DNA of 64,000 bases from Nocardioides_C sp963700955. Lineage in GTDB: Bacteria; Actinomycetota; Actinomycetes; Propionibacteriales; Nocardioidaceae. Of the stretch, positions 33,935 to 42,656 are shown one piece after another. The notes below the pieces were generated by a model. That model was given only the letters and a program-made list of their open reading frames with translations. It was not told the origin of the DNA and ran no database searches. The stretch is from the NCBI GenBank assembly GCA_963700955.1, contig CAVOZH010000004.1:248001-312000 (forward strand), read 5' to 3'. Every line of letters begins with the position of its first letter. The stretch's first letter is position 1. The position numbers and the translations under genes are program-made.

Positions 33935-35254
33935 ATGATTCGCCGCATCGATCTCAGGGGTACGACGGGCGCCGACGCGTCGCAGGCGGCCCCTGACTAC
34001 CGCAGCGTCGTGCCTCGCGCGGAGCTCGACGTCGAGGCCGCCCTCGACGTCGTCCGCCCGATCTGTGAGGCCGTCCGTCATCGCGGGGTCGAGGCGATCA
34101 CCGAGTTCGCGGCCCGGTTCGACGGCGTCGAGCAGCAGGACATCGCGGTCCCTCAGGAGGCACTCCAGAGGGCGCTCGACGACCTGGACCCCGACGTGCG
34201 TGCGGGTCTCGAGGAGTCGATCCGCAGGCTTCGGCTGACCTGCGAGGCCGAGCTCGAGTCCGACGTCGTGACCCAGGTCGTCCCCGGAGGGACGGTCACG
34301 CAGCGGATGGTCCCCGTCGAGCGGGTCGGACTCTACGTCCCGGGCGGCCTCGCGCCGCTCGTCTCCAGCGTCGTGATGAACGTCGTCCCCGCGCAGGTCG
34401 CGGGCGTGAGCTCGATCGCGCTCACCTCGTCGCCGCAGAAGAGCAACGGCGGCCTGCCGCACCCGACGATCCTCGCGGCCTGCGCGATGCTCGGCATCGA
34501 CGAGGTCTACGCCGTGGGCGGCGCCCAGGCGGTCGCGATGTTCGCCTACGGCGCCGGGCCGTGCCGCCCGGTCGACATGGTCACCGGCCCGGGCAACATC
34601 TACACGGTCTCCGCCAAACGACTGCTCAAGGGCGTCGTCGGTATCGACTCCGAGGCGGGACCGACCGAGATCGGGATCCTCGCCGACGACACCGCCGAGG
34701 CGGCCCACGTCGCGGCCGACCTCATCAGCCAGGCAGAGCACGACCCGCTCGCCGCCTCGGTCCTGGTCACCCCGTCCGAACGCCTCGCCGCCGAGGTCGA
34801 GGCCGAGCTCGACAAGCAGATCTCGGTGACCAAGCACGTCGAGCGCATCCGGACCGCCCTGTCGGGGCGGCAGTCGGCGATCGTGCTCGTCGACGACCTC
34901 GAGCAGGGCCTTGCGGTCGTCAACGGCTACGCCGCCGAGCACCTCGAGGTCCAGACCGAGGACCCCGAGCGCTGGGCGGCCCGGGTCCGCAACGCCGGCG
35001 CGGTCTTCGTGGGGGCGTTCGCGCCCGTGTCGCTCGGTGACTACGCGGCCGGGTCGAACCACGTCCTGCCCACGGGCTGCGCGGCCTGCTACTCCTCCGG
35101 GCTGTCGGTGCGGTCGTTCCGCAAGGCGGTCCACGTCGTCGACTACACCTATGAGGCGCTGCGCGACGTGGCCACCCACGTGGTCAACCTCGCCAACGCC
35201 GAGGACCTCCCCGGCCACGCGGCGGCGGTGCGGGTCCGGGTCGAGGACCGCTGA
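33935..35254 (+). CDS. hisD: Histidinol dehydrogenase
   Basis: Zinc- and NAD-dependent enzyme that oxidises histidinol to histidine in two steps, the end of the pathway. The 439-residue protein has VERVGLYVPGG, YAVGGAQAVAMFAYG, DMVTGPGNIYT, DSEAGPTEI, SQAEHDPLAASVLVT with zinc-binding residues, and AGSNHVLPTGCAA. It begins the his gene run and is divergent from the LON-domain gene; hisC follows after seven bases. Confidence 0.97.
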   Translation: MIRRIDLRGTTGADASQAAPDYRSVVPRAELDVEAALDVVRPICEAVRHRGVEAITEFAARFDGVEQQDIAVPQEALQRALDDLDPDVRAGLEESIRRLRLTCEAELESDVVTQVVPGGTVTQRMVPVERVGLYVPGGLAPLVSSVVMNVVPAQVAGVSSIALTSSPQKSNGGLPHPTILAACAMLGIDEVYAVGGAQAVAMFAYGAGPCRPVDMVTGPGNIYTVSAKRLLKGVVGIDSEAGPTEIGILADDTAEAAHVAADLISQAEHDPLAASVLVTPSERLAAEVEAELDKQISVTKHVERIRTALSGRQSAIVLVDDLEQGLAVVNGYAAEHLEVQTEDPERWAARVRNAGAVFVGAFAPVSLGDYAAGSNHVLPTGCAACYSSGLSVRSFRKAVHVVDYTYEALRDVATHVVNLANAEDLPGHAAAVRVRVEDR

Positions 35255-35261
35255 TGCTCCC

Positions 35262-36332
35262 GTGACGACACTTCCTCTCCGGGAGGAGCTGCGTGGCATC
35301 GAGCCGTACGGCGCCCCCCAGCTCGACGTGCCCGTGGCCCTCAACGTCAACGAGAACCCCTACCCACCGAGTGAGGCAGTCGTCGCCGACGTCGCCGAGG
35401 CGGTGGCCGAGGCGACCCGCACCCTCAACAGGTACCCCGACCGCGAGTTCACCGACCTCCGGGTAGCCCTCGCGGAGTACCTCGGACACGGCGTCAAGCC
35501 GGAGCAGGTGTGGGCGGCCAACGGCTCCAACGAGGTGATGCTGCAGATCCTGCAGGCCTTCGGTGGCCCGGGCCGGGTGGCCGTCTCCTTCGCGCCCACC
35601 TACTCGATGTACCCCGAGTACGCCCGCGATGCGATGACCGGCTGGGTGGTCGGACACCGCGCGGAGGACTTCTCCCTCGACGTGAAGCATGCCGTCGCGG
35701 TGATCGAGGAGCACCGGCCCTCCGTCGTACTCCTGCCGTCCCCGAACAATCCGACCGGCACCGCGCTGCCGCTCGACACCGTCCGCGCGGTGTGTGAGGC
35801 GGCGCCGGGCGTCGTCGTGATCGACGAGGCGTACGGCGAGTTCCGCCGGGCCGGGACCCCGAGCGCGCTCGAGCTCTTGCCGACGACACCGAACCTCGTC
35901 GTCTCCCGCACGATGAGCAAGGCGTTCGCGCTGGCCGGCGCCCGGCTCGGGTACCTCGCCTCGTCGCCGGAGATCTGCGACGCGCTGCGCGTGGTCCGGC
36001 TGCCCTACCACCTCTCGGCGGTGACGCAGGCTGTCGCCAGGGTCGCGTTGCGGCACGCCGACGAGCTGCTCGCGCGGGTCGACGACCTGCGCGCCGAGCG
36101 CGACGCCACCGTGACCTGGCTGCGCGAGCAGGGGCTCGAGGTCGCCGACAGCGACGCGAACTTCTGCCTGTTCGGGACGTTCGAGGACCGGCACGCCGTG
36201 TGGCAGGGCCTCCTCGACCGGGGTGTGCTGATCCGTGAGACTGGTCCGGACGGCTGGCTCAGGGTGTCGGTCGGCACGTCCGAGGAGATGGCGGCCTTCC
36301 GGTCCGCCCTGATGGAGGTACTCAACTCATGA
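35262..36332 (+). CDS. hisC: Histidinol-phosphate aminotransferase
   Basis: PLP-dependent class I/II aminotransferase making histidinol phosphate from imidazole acetol phosphate. The start is GTG 35262 (MTTLPLREELRGIEPYG), giving 356 residues; the frame is open upstream only within hisD. Motifs: LNVNENPYPPS at the substrate site, WAANGSNEVMLQIL, SPNNPTGTALP, IDEAYGEF and the PLP lysine in SRTMSKAFALAGARLGY. It overlaps hisB by four bases. Confidence 0.95.
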   Translation: MTTLPLREELRGIEPYGAPQLDVPVALNVNENPYPPSEAVVADVAEAVAEATRTLNRYPDREFTDLRVALAEYLGHGVKPEQVWAANGSNEVMLQILQAFGGPGRVAVSFAPTYSMYPEYARDAMTGWVVGHRAEDFSLDVKHAVAVIEEHRPSVVLLPSPNNPTGTALPLDTVRAVCEAAPGVVVIDEAYGEFRRAGTPSALELLPTTPNLVVSRTMSKAFALAGARLGYLASSPEICDALRVVRLPYHLSAVTQAVARVALRHADELLARVDDLRAERDATVTWLREQGLEVADSDANFCLFGTFEDRHAVWQGLLDRGVLIRETGPDGWLRVSVGTSEEMAAFRSALMEVLNS

Positions 36333-36928
36333 GCCGAAGCGCACGCATCGAGCGGGAGACCAAGGAGTCCAAGGTCCTCGTCGAGCTCGACCTCGACGGT
36401 TCGGGACGGGCCGACATCTCGACGGGTGTGGGCTTCTACGACCACATGCTCAGCTCCCTCGCCCGGCACGCCCTGCTCGACCTGACCGTGCAGACGGTGG
36501 GTGACATCCACATCGACGCCCACCACACCGTCGAGGACACCGCCATCGCGCTCGGCGACGCGCTGCGCGACGCGCTCGGGGACAAGAAGGGGATCCGCCG
36601 GTTCGGTGACGCGCTGGTGCCTCTCGACGAGGCCCTCGTGCAGTGCGCGGTGGACGTGTCCGGCCGTCCCTACTGCGTGCACACCGGAGAGCCGGAGGCA
36701 CAGGCGTTCGTGACGATCGGCGACTCCTACCTCGGCTCGCTGACCCGGCACGTCTTCGAGACCCTCGCGCACCACGCCCAGATCGCCCTGCACGTGCGGG
36801 TCATCTCCAGCCGCGACCCGCACCACCTCGTGGAGGCGCAGTTCAAGGCGGTCGCACGTGCCCTGCGTGACGCGATCGCGCTCGACCCGCGCGAGACCGG
36901 GGTGCCGAGCACCAAGGGATCCCTGTGA
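36329..36928 (+). CDS. hisB: Imidazoleglycerol-phosphate dehydratase
   Basis: Mn-dependent dehydratase of the histidine pathway; here the monofunctional form, 199 residues, without the phosphatase domain of E. coli HisB. Two signature His clusters are seen: FYDHMLSSLARHALLD with HIDAHHTVEDTAIALG, and the second half VFETLAHHAQIALHVR with RDPHHLVEAQFKA. It is coupled to hisC and hisH by four-base overlaps. Confidence 0.97.
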   Translation: MSRSARIERETKESKVLVELDLDGSGRADISTGVGFYDHMLSSLARHALLDLTVQTVGDIHIDAHHTVEDTAIALGDALRDALGDKKGIRRFGDALVPLDEALVQCAVDVSGRPYCVHTGEPEAQAFVTIGDSYLGSLTRHVFETLAHHAQIALHVRVISSRDPHHLVEAQFKAVARALRDAIALDPRETGVPSTKGSL

Positions 36929-37557
36929 GCCCTGACGTCGTCCTCCTCGACTACGGCTCCGGCAACATCCGGTCCGCGGTCCGCGCCCTGGAGCGCGCCG
37001 GCGCCGACGTGACACTGACCGCCGACCGCGCCGCGGCGACAGAGGCAGACGGACTCGTCGTCCCCGGCGTCGGGGCCTTCCGCGCCTGCGTCGAGGGGAT
37101 CCGCGCGGTTCGCGGCCACGAGGTGATCGGCCGCAGGCTCGCCGGGGGTCGCCCGGTCCTCGGCATCTGCGTGGGCATGCAGGTCATGTTCGAGCACGGC
37201 GTCGAGCACGGGGTGGACACTCCCGGCCTCGACGAGTGGCCCGGCGTCGTCGAGCGCATCCAGGCGCCCGTCGTACCCCACATGGGCTGGAACACCGTCG
37301 AGTCGCCGGAGGGAAGCACCCTCTTCCGGGGCATCGAGGGGGAGCGGTTCTACTTCGTGCACTCGTACGGCGTGCGCGACTGGACCCTCGAGACGAACGG
37401 CCGCACGCGGGCGCCGCTGGTGACCTGGGCCGAGCACGGCGGCGACCGGTTCGTCGCGGCCGTGGAGAACGGCCCGCTCTCGGCGACGCAGTTCCACCCG
37501 GAGAAGTCGGGAGACGCTGGAGCCGCCCTGCTGCGCAACTGGGTGGAGTCGTTGTGA
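36925..37557 (+). CDS. hisH: Imidazole glycerol phosphate synthase, glutaminase subunit
   Basis: Class I glutamine amidotransferase that feeds ammonia to HisF. The 210-residue protein has the nucleophile elbow LGICVGMQVMF with Cys82, PHMGWNTV, and the catalytic dyad in SATQFHPEKSGDAG. GTG start overlaps hisB; the 3' end overlaps the next small gene. HisF is encoded about 1.7 kb downstream rather than adjacent. Confidence 0.96.
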   Translation: MSPDVVLLDYGSGNIRSAVRALERAGADVTLTADRAAATEADGLVVPGVGAFRACVEGIRAVRGHEVIGRRLAGGRPVLGICVGMQVMFEHGVEHGVDTPGLDEWPGVVERIQAPVVPHMGWNTVESPEGSTLFRGIEGERFYFVHSYGVRDWTLETNGRTRAPLVTWAEHGGDRFVAAVENGPLSATQFHPEKSGDAGAALLRNWVESL

Positions 37558-37982
37558 GCAAGGAGCGGGCGAGGAACCGCGCCGCCCGCGAGAAGGAGGC
37601 CGGGATCAAGGCGGCCGCCCGGGGTGCCCAGCAGGAGCGTCAGGAGCGGGAGCAGGCTGCGAAGAAGAAGCCCGCCGGCCCACACACGAAGGCCGCCCAG
37701 CCGGCCAGGAAGGGCAGGGCGGGCACGCCTGCCAAGGCGACGAAGCAGGCGCACCCCCATGCGCCGGTGAGCAAGAAGCGGACCCACGCCCCTGTCGGGA
37801 AGCCGGATGGTCCCCTCGCCCGCCGCAGACGCGCCCGGATCCGCCTGCTGCTGGTCCTGCTGCTCCTCGTGAACGTCGCGGCCTGGATGGTCTGGCCCGA
37901 CTGGTCCGCGCGGCTCGCCGTTCTCATCGTGACCCTCATCACCGCACCGCTGCTGGGCGCCTTGATGCTGCGCCGGCGCTAG
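37554..37982 (+). CDS. Small basic membrane protein in the his cluster, function unknown
   Basis: A 142-residue protein whose first 95 residues are highly basic (MSKERARNRAAREKEAGIKA, then Lys/Ala/Pro-rich) and whose C-terminus has two hydrophobic helices (about 97-114 and 119-137) ending L-R-R-R. It overlaps hisH by GTGA, so it is co-translated with histidine enzymes. I do not recognise the family. The basic cytoplasmic tail could bind nucleic acid or acidic lipids, but that is a guess. Confidence 0.65.
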   Translation: MSKERARNRAAREKEAGIKAAARGAQQERQEREQAAKKKPAGPHTKAAQPARKGRAGTPAKATKQAHPHAPVSKKRTHAPVGKPDGPLARRRRARIRLLLVLLLLVNVAAWMVWPDWSARLAVLIVTLITAPLLGALMLRRR

Positions 37983-38013
37983 AGCAGACCACGACCCAGG
38001 AGAGGGGAGCCCA

Positions 38014-38445
38014 GTGACCGAGCAGTCCAGGGACCGACGGGTGTTGCAGATGCGGCTCGTGGTGGAGGCCGCCGACTACGACGAGGCGGTGTCCTTCTAC
38101 CGCGACGTCCTCGGCCTCCCCGAAGAGCTCGTCGTCGAAGGTGAGCAGGGGGAGAAGGTCACCATCCTCGACGCCGGCCGGGCGACGTTGGAGCTGTCGA
38201 ACCCGGCACAGGTGGCGATGATCGACGACGTCGAGGTGGGGCGACGCGTGAGCCCGCGACTGCGCGTCTGCTTCGAGGTGGTCGACGCCGAACAGGCCAC
38301 CCGCGACCTGGTCGACGAGGGTGCTGAGCTCATCGCGGCGCCCACGGTGACCCCGTGGCAGTCCCTGAACTCACGGCTGGCGGCGCCGGCGGGTCTGCAG
38401 CTCACGTTGTTCGAGGAGCTCGAGGGGCCACCCCCAGCGTCCTGA
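38014..38445 (+). CDS. VOC-superfamily (glyoxalase/dioxygenase-like) protein
   Basis: A 143-residue single VOC domain: MRLVVEAADYDEAVSFYRDVLGLP, then EKVTILDAGRATLELSNPAQ, SPRLRVCFEVVDAEQATRDLVDEGA, and S-R-L-A-A-P-A-G-L-Q-L-T-L-F-E-E. No full metal triad is obvious, so the substrate cannot be assigned. GTG start behind GAGAGGGGAG. It lies between hisH and priA without an evident link to histidine synthesis. Confidence 0.78.
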   Translation: MTEQSRDRRVLQMRLVVEAADYDEAVSFYRDVLGLPEELVVEGEQGEKVTILDAGRATLELSNPAQVAMIDDVEVGRRVSPRLRVCFEVVDAEQATRDLVDEGAELIAAPTVTPWQSLNSRLAAPAGLQLTLFEELEGPPPAS

Positions 38446-38531
38446 GCCTGTGGCTCGTGGCGCGGCGAGGGACCGCCGCCGCTGCGACACCGCTGGGTGG
38501 GACGGGCGTCGGGCCGGGCCCAGGGCTCTCC

Positions 38532-38537
38532 TAGGCT
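38532..38537 (+). promoter_or_regulatory. Candidate -10 of a leaderless priA transcript
   Basis: TAGGCT lies exactly seven bases before the priA ATG, in the same arrangement as at hisD and pyk. The 99-base gap after the VOC gene makes an independent promoter plausible; the -35 is not clear. Confidence 0.5.
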
Positions 38538-38544
38538 TGGGCCC

Positions 38545-39285
38545 ATGAGCTCCTACCTCGAGTTGTTGCCCGCCGTCGACGTCGCGGGCGGGCAGGCCGT
38601 CCAGCTCGTGCAAGGCGTGGCGGGCTCCGAGAAGCGCTTCGGCGACCCGGTCGAGGCCGCCCTCAACTGGCAGGACCGGGGCGCGGAGTGGCTGCACCTC
38701 GTCGACCTCGACGCGGCGTTCGGGCGCGGGAACAACCGGGAGCTGCTCGCGAGGATCGTCGGCACGCTCGACATCAAGGTCGAGATGAGCGGCGGCATCC
38801 GCGACGACGAGTCCCTCGAGGCCGCGCTCGCTACAGGATGCCGAAGGGTCAACATCGGCACCGCCGCGCTCGAGCACCCCGAGTGGTGCGCCAAGGCGAT
38901 CGCCCAGCACGGAGACCGGATCGCGGTCGGCCTCGACGTCCGTGGCCGCACCCTCGCGGCACGCGGCTGGACCCGCGAGGGCGGCGACCTCTACGAGGTG
39001 CTGGCCCGCCTGGACTCGGAGGGCTGTGCGCGCTACGTCGTGACCGACGTGAACAAGGACGGCATGCTCCAGGGGCCGAACCTCGAGCTGCTCCGCAGCG
39101 TGTGTGCCGCGACGGACCGCCCGGTAGTCGCCTCCGGTGGGATCACCGAGCTCGCCGACCTGGACGCGCTCGCGGGCCTCGTCGACGAGGGGGTCGAGGG
39201 CGCCATCATCGGGACCGCGCTGTACGAAGGTCGGTTCACCCTCGAGGACGCACTCGACCTCACGCTTCCGGCGAACCGCGGATGA
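38545..39285 (+). CDS. priA: Phosphoribosyl isomerase A (HisA/TrpF bifunctional type)
   Basis: A 246-residue (beta/alpha)8 isomerase. In most actinobacteria PriA performs both the HisA step (ProFAR isomerisation) and the TrpF step (PRA isomerisation). The sequence is PriA-like throughout: ELLPAVDV with Asp12, HLVDLDAAFGRG, SGGIRDDESLEAALATGC, VGLDVRG, ARGWTREGGDLYE, VTDVNKDGMLQGPNL. No separate trpF lies in the trp cluster here, consistent with a dual role. Oddly, the position after Q-A-V is Gln20 where PriA and HisA normally have Arg (A-V-R-L). The stop overlaps hisF. Confidence 0.93.
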   Translation: MSSYLELLPAVDVAGGQAVQLVQGVAGSEKRFGDPVEAALNWQDRGAEWLHLVDLDAAFGRGNNRELLARIVGTLDIKVEMSGGIRDDESLEAALATGCRRVNIGTAALEHPEWCAKAIAQHGDRIAVGLDVRGRTLAARGWTREGGDLYEVLARLDSEGCARYVVTDVNKDGMLQGPNLELLRSVCAATDRPVVASGGITELADLDALAGLVDEGVEGAIIGTALYEGRFTLEDALDLTLPANRG

Positions 39286-40043
39286 GCCTCGCCGTCCGGG
39301 TCATCCCGTGCCTCGACGTCGACAACGGCCGGGTGGTCAAGGGCATCAACTTCCGGGAGCTCCGCGACGCCGGGGACCCGGTGGAGCTGGCCAAGGTGTA
39401 CGACGCCGAGGGAGCCGACGAGCTGACCTTCCTCGACATCTCCGCGTCCCACGAGGAGCGTGCCACCACGCTCGAGATCGTCTCGCAGACCGCCGAGCAG
39501 GTGTTCATCCCGCTCACGGTCGGCGGCGGCATCAGCAGCGTCGAGGACGTCGACCGGCTGCTGCGCGCCGGGGCGGACAAGATCGCGGTCAACACAGCCG
39601 CGATCCGCCGGCCCGGGCTGATCGCCGAGATCGCCGACCGGTTCGGCAACCAGGTGCTCGTTCTGTCGGTCGACGCCCGCCGGGCACCGGGCACGGACTC
39701 CGGTTTCGAGGTGACGACCCACGGTGGCCGGCGCAGCGCGGGTCTCGACGCGGTCGAGTGGGCCCGTCGGGCCACAGAGCTCGGCGCGGGCGAGATCCTG
39801 CTCAACGCCATGGACGCCGACGGGACCGAGGACGGTTTCGACCTCGAGCTGATCCGCCTGGTGCGGGGCGAGGTGACCATCCCGGTGATCGCGAGCGGGG
39901 GAGCGGGCAAGGTCGAGCACTTCCCGCCCGCGGTCGAGGCGGGCGCGGACGCCGTACTCGCCGCCACCGTCTTCCACTTCGGCACGCTGAGGGTGGGACA
40001 GGTCAAGAAGGCCTTGGCGGAGGCCGGCTACCCCGTGCGCTGA
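39282..40043 (+). CDS. hisF: Imidazole glycerol phosphate synthase, cyclase subunit
   Basis: TIM-barrel partner of HisH making IGP and AICAR. The 253-residue protein has VIPCLDVDNGRVVKG with catalytic Asp11, FLDISASHEER, TVGGGISSVEDV, AVNTAAI, SVDAR, the second catalytic Asp in LLNAMDADGTEDG, and IASGGAGKVEHF. ATG overlaps the priA stop. After it is a 97-base convergent gap with nothing I can support. Confidence 0.97.
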   Translation: MSLAVRVIPCLDVDNGRVVKGINFRELRDAGDPVELAKVYDAEGADELTFLDISASHEERATTLEIVSQTAEQVFIPLTVGGGISSVEDVDRLLRAGADKIAVNTAAIRRPGLIAEIADRFGNQVLVLSVDARRAPGTDSGFEVTTHGGRRSAGLDAVEWARRATELGAGEILLNAMDADGTEDGFDLELIRLVRGEVTIPVIASGGAGKVEHFPPAVEAGADAVLAATVFHFGTLRVGQVKKALAEAGYPVR

Positions 40044-40140
40044 CGGGTGTCGCGCGGCAGCGACGCACTCAGCGAGCGGTCTGCGACCACTGGGCCAGCG
40101 AGCCACGCCTCACGGCCAGGAACCGTCCGCGCCCCGCGGC

Positions 40141-40773
40141 CTAGATCCCCAGGTCCGTCCGGGTCAGGGCCGCCACGTCGGCGTCCGAGCCCTTGAGCTC
40201 CACCCGTGCCTGCGGCTTGCGTCCGTAGACGAACAGCACCAGCTCGGCCGGCAGCCCGCGTACGACGACCGGGGTGGCTGAGCCCTTGAGGACCACACGC
40301 TCGGCGGTGTCGGTGCGCTCGAGCACGACGCCGACCTCCGACGACCGGACCAGGCCTTTCCCGGCGACGCGGATCAGCTTCCACAGCACGTCCTGCGCAC
40401 GCTCGCTCAGGAGCCGGGGGACCCACTCGTCCTGCGCGCGGCGGATGTCCTCGTGGTGCACGAAGTACTCGAGCGTGTTCGCCGCCTTGTCGACCGGCCC
40501 GAGGCGGAACGGCGAGTACACCGGCGGCCCCTCCCGCAACCGCTGCACCAGCACCGACATGTCCTGGCGCGCGAGCCGCCGCGACGCCGCCTCGGTAACC
40601 CGCGCCAGGGGTGGCACCACGATTCCGATCGCGGCGGGACTGCCCTCACGCAGCAGGAGGTGGACGACGAGCTCCTTGACCGTCCAGTCGCCCGACAGCG
40701 TCGGCGCGTCGGGACCGAGCTCGAGGGCGAGGTCGCACAGCGCGGCGCGTTCGGTCCGGGCGAGTCTGCTCAT
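40141..40773 (-). CDS. TIGR03085-like maleylpyruvate isomerase/DinB-fold protein
   Basis: A 210-residue helical-bundle protein: MSRLARTERAALCDLALELG, GDWTVKELVVHLLLREG (the metal-site helix region with His), LEYFVHHEDIRRAQDEW with further histidines, and a C-terminal SCP2-like part. It fits the actinobacterial TIGR03085 family of putative metal-binding proteins related to mycothiol-dependent enzymes. Activity is unknown. Start is ATG 40773; the upstream in-frame TTG is less likely. It is divergent from the ABC exporter genes. Confidence 0.75.
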   Translation of the reverse strand: MSRLARTERAALCDLALELGPDAPTLSGDWTVKELVVHLLLREGSPAAIGIVVPPLARVTEAASRRLARQDMSVLVQRLREGPPVYSPFRLGPVDKAANTLEYFVHHEDIRRAQDEWVPRLLSERAQDVLWKLIRVAGKGLVRSSEVGVVLERTDTAERVVLKGSATPVVVRGLPAELVLFVYGRKPQARVELKGSDADVAALTRTDLGI

Positions 40774-40780
40774 GTCCTTG

Positions 40781-40786
40781 ATCGTA
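40781..40786 (-). promoter_or_regulatory. Candidate -10 of a leaderless transcript (TIGR03085-like gene)
   Basis: On the minus strand TACGAT ends seven bases before the ATG. It shares the short divergent gap with the ABC exporter genes. Confidence 0.4.
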
Positions 40787-40814
40787 GGGTTGCCTGACAA
40801 CGGAGGGAGCAGCG

Positions 40815-42656
40815 GTGACTACCAGTCGGACGGCCAGGCGGCCAGTCGCCTCGGCGAGCACGATCCGCGACGGGCTTGCCGTGCTGTGGGTGGCGATCAA
40901 GCGCGAGCCGTGGGTCTTCACGCTCTCGACGCTGGGCAGCGTGCTCTTCGGCGCCCTGACGGTCGCGGACGCCTGGGTGCTCGGCTGGGCGACCGACCAC
41001 GTGGTCCTCCCCGCGTTCGAGACAGGAACGACCACCGCCAAGGGCCTCATCGTGGTCCTGGCGCTGTTCGTCGGCGTGGCGATCCTCCGGGCGGTCGGCA
41101 TCGTCGCCCGCCGCCTGGGAGCCGGGGTCATGCAGTACCGCATGCAGGCCCACTCCCGCAGGGCGGTCACCCGGCAGTACCTCAGGCTCCCGATGGCCTG
41201 GCACCAGCAGCACCCGACCGGGCAGCTGCTGTCCAACGCGAACGCGGACGTCGAGGCCGCGTGGGCACCGATCGCGCCACTGCCGATGGCCGTGGGCACG
41301 GTTGCGATGATGGTGATCGCGGTCGTCCAGATGTTCGTCGCCGACCTCGTCATGGCGCTCGTCGGACTGCTCGTCTTCCCCCTCGTGATCGCCGCCAACA
41401 TCGCCTTCCAGCGGCTCCAGTCGCCGCTGATGACCCGTGCGCAGGCACTCCGCGCGGAGGTGAGCGAGGTCGCGCACGAGTCGTTCGACGGCGCCATGGT
41501 CGTCAAGACCCTCGGCCGGGAGCAGGAGGAGACCGAGCGGTTCGCCGAGCGAGCGCACGCCTTGCGCGACGTCGCGGTCCGCGCCGGCCGGATCAGGGCG
41601 GCGTTCGACCCGACGCTCGAGGCGCTGCCGAACCTCGGCGTGCTCGCGGTCCTCGGCGTCGGGGTGATGAGGGTCCTCAACGGCCAGACCGACGCCGGCG
41701 ACGTCGTCACGGTCGCCTACCTGCTCACGATCGTGGCGTTCCCGATCCGATCCCTCGGCTGGCTGCTGGGGGAGTTCCCTCGCAGCGTCGTGGGGTTCGA
41801 GCGAGTCGCCGCGGTGCTCGCCGCGACAGGCGAGATGACCTACGGCGGCCAGGCGATCGACCTCGCTGCCGGTGGAGCGCGTCTCGACGTCAGGGGCCTC
41901 GCCTACAGCCACGTGCCGGACCAGTCGCTGCTCGGGGACCTCACCTTCACGGTCGAGCCGGGGCGCACCGTCGCGGTCGTCGGCGCCACCGCCTCGGGCA
42001 AGAGCACGCTGACCTCCTTGCTGGCCCGGCTCGTCGACCCCGACGAGGGCGCGATCCTCGTCGACGGCCGCGACCTGCGTGAGCTCCGTGCCGGAGCGCT
42101 CGCGGAGCACATGGCGCTGGTCCCCCAGCACACCTTCCTCTTCGACGACACCGTCCGGGGCAACGTCACGCTTGGCGCCGACCTCGCCGACGACGAGGTC
42201 TGGGAGGCGCTGCGGACGGCGCAGGCGGACGGGTTCGTCGCCGCCCTGCCCGACGGGCTCGACACGAAGCTCGGCGAGCGAGGCACCACCCTCTCCGGAG
42301 GCCAGCGCCAACGTCTCTCGCTCGCCCGCGCGCTGGTACGACGGCCGCGGCTGCTGGTCATGGACGACGCGACGTCCGCGGTGGACCCCGAGGTCGAGGC
42401 GCGCATCCTCGCCGCCCTCCGGAACTTCGGGAGCACGATCCTCGTCGTGGCCTACCGCAAGGCGACGATCGCGCTCGCCGACGAGGTGGTCTACCTCGCC
42501 GACGGGCGCGTGGTGGACCACGGCACCCACGAGGAGCTGCTACGGCGCAGCCCGCGCTACGCGGACCTCGTCAACGCGTACGAGCAGGCGGCCGCCGAGC
42601 GGGCTCTCGAGGCCGAGGGCGCTGCCGAACCCGACGAGCGGACGGTGAACCGATGA
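40815..42656 (+). CDS. ABC exporter half-transporter with degenerate nucleotide site
   Basis: A 613-residue fused membrane-ATPase half-transporter. The N-terminal part (about 1-330) has six membrane helices. The ATPase part has Walker A GATASGKST (about 391), a canonical signature LSGGQRQR (about 494) and Walker B ending V-M-D-D, where Asp518 replaces the catalytic Glu; the H-loop has Tyr547 (VVAYRKAT) instead of His. These losses mark the degenerate partner of a heterodimeric type IV exporter. GTG start behind GGAGGGAG. The stop overlaps the second subunit gene. Substrate unknown. Confidence 0.92.
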   Translation: MTTSRTARRPVASASTIRDGLAVLWVAIKREPWVFTLSTLGSVLFGALTVADAWVLGWATDHVVLPAFETGTTTAKGLIVVLALFVGVAILRAVGIVARRLGAGVMQYRMQAHSRRAVTRQYLRLPMAWHQQHPTGQLLSNANADVEAAWAPIAPLPMAVGTVAMMVIAVVQMFVADLVMALVGLLVFPLVIAANIAFQRLQSPLMTRAQALRAEVSEVAHESFDGAMVVKTLGREQEETERFAERAHALRDVAVRAGRIRAAFDPTLEALPNLGVLAVLGVGVMRVLNGQTDAGDVVTVAYLLTIVAFPIRSLGWLLGEFPRSVVGFERVAAVLAATGEMTYGGQAIDLAAGGARLDVRGLAYSHVPDQSLLGDLTFTVEPGRTVAVVGATASGKSTLTSLLARLVDPDEGAILVDGRDLRELRAGALAEHMALVPQHTFLFDDTVRGNVTLGADLADDEVWEALRTAQADGFVAALPDGLDTKLGERGTTLSGGQRQRLSLARALVRRPRLLVMDDATSAVDPEVEARILAALRNFGSTILVVAYRKATIALADEVVYLADGRVVDHGTHEELLRRSPRYADLVNAYEQAAAERALEAEGAAEPDERTVNR

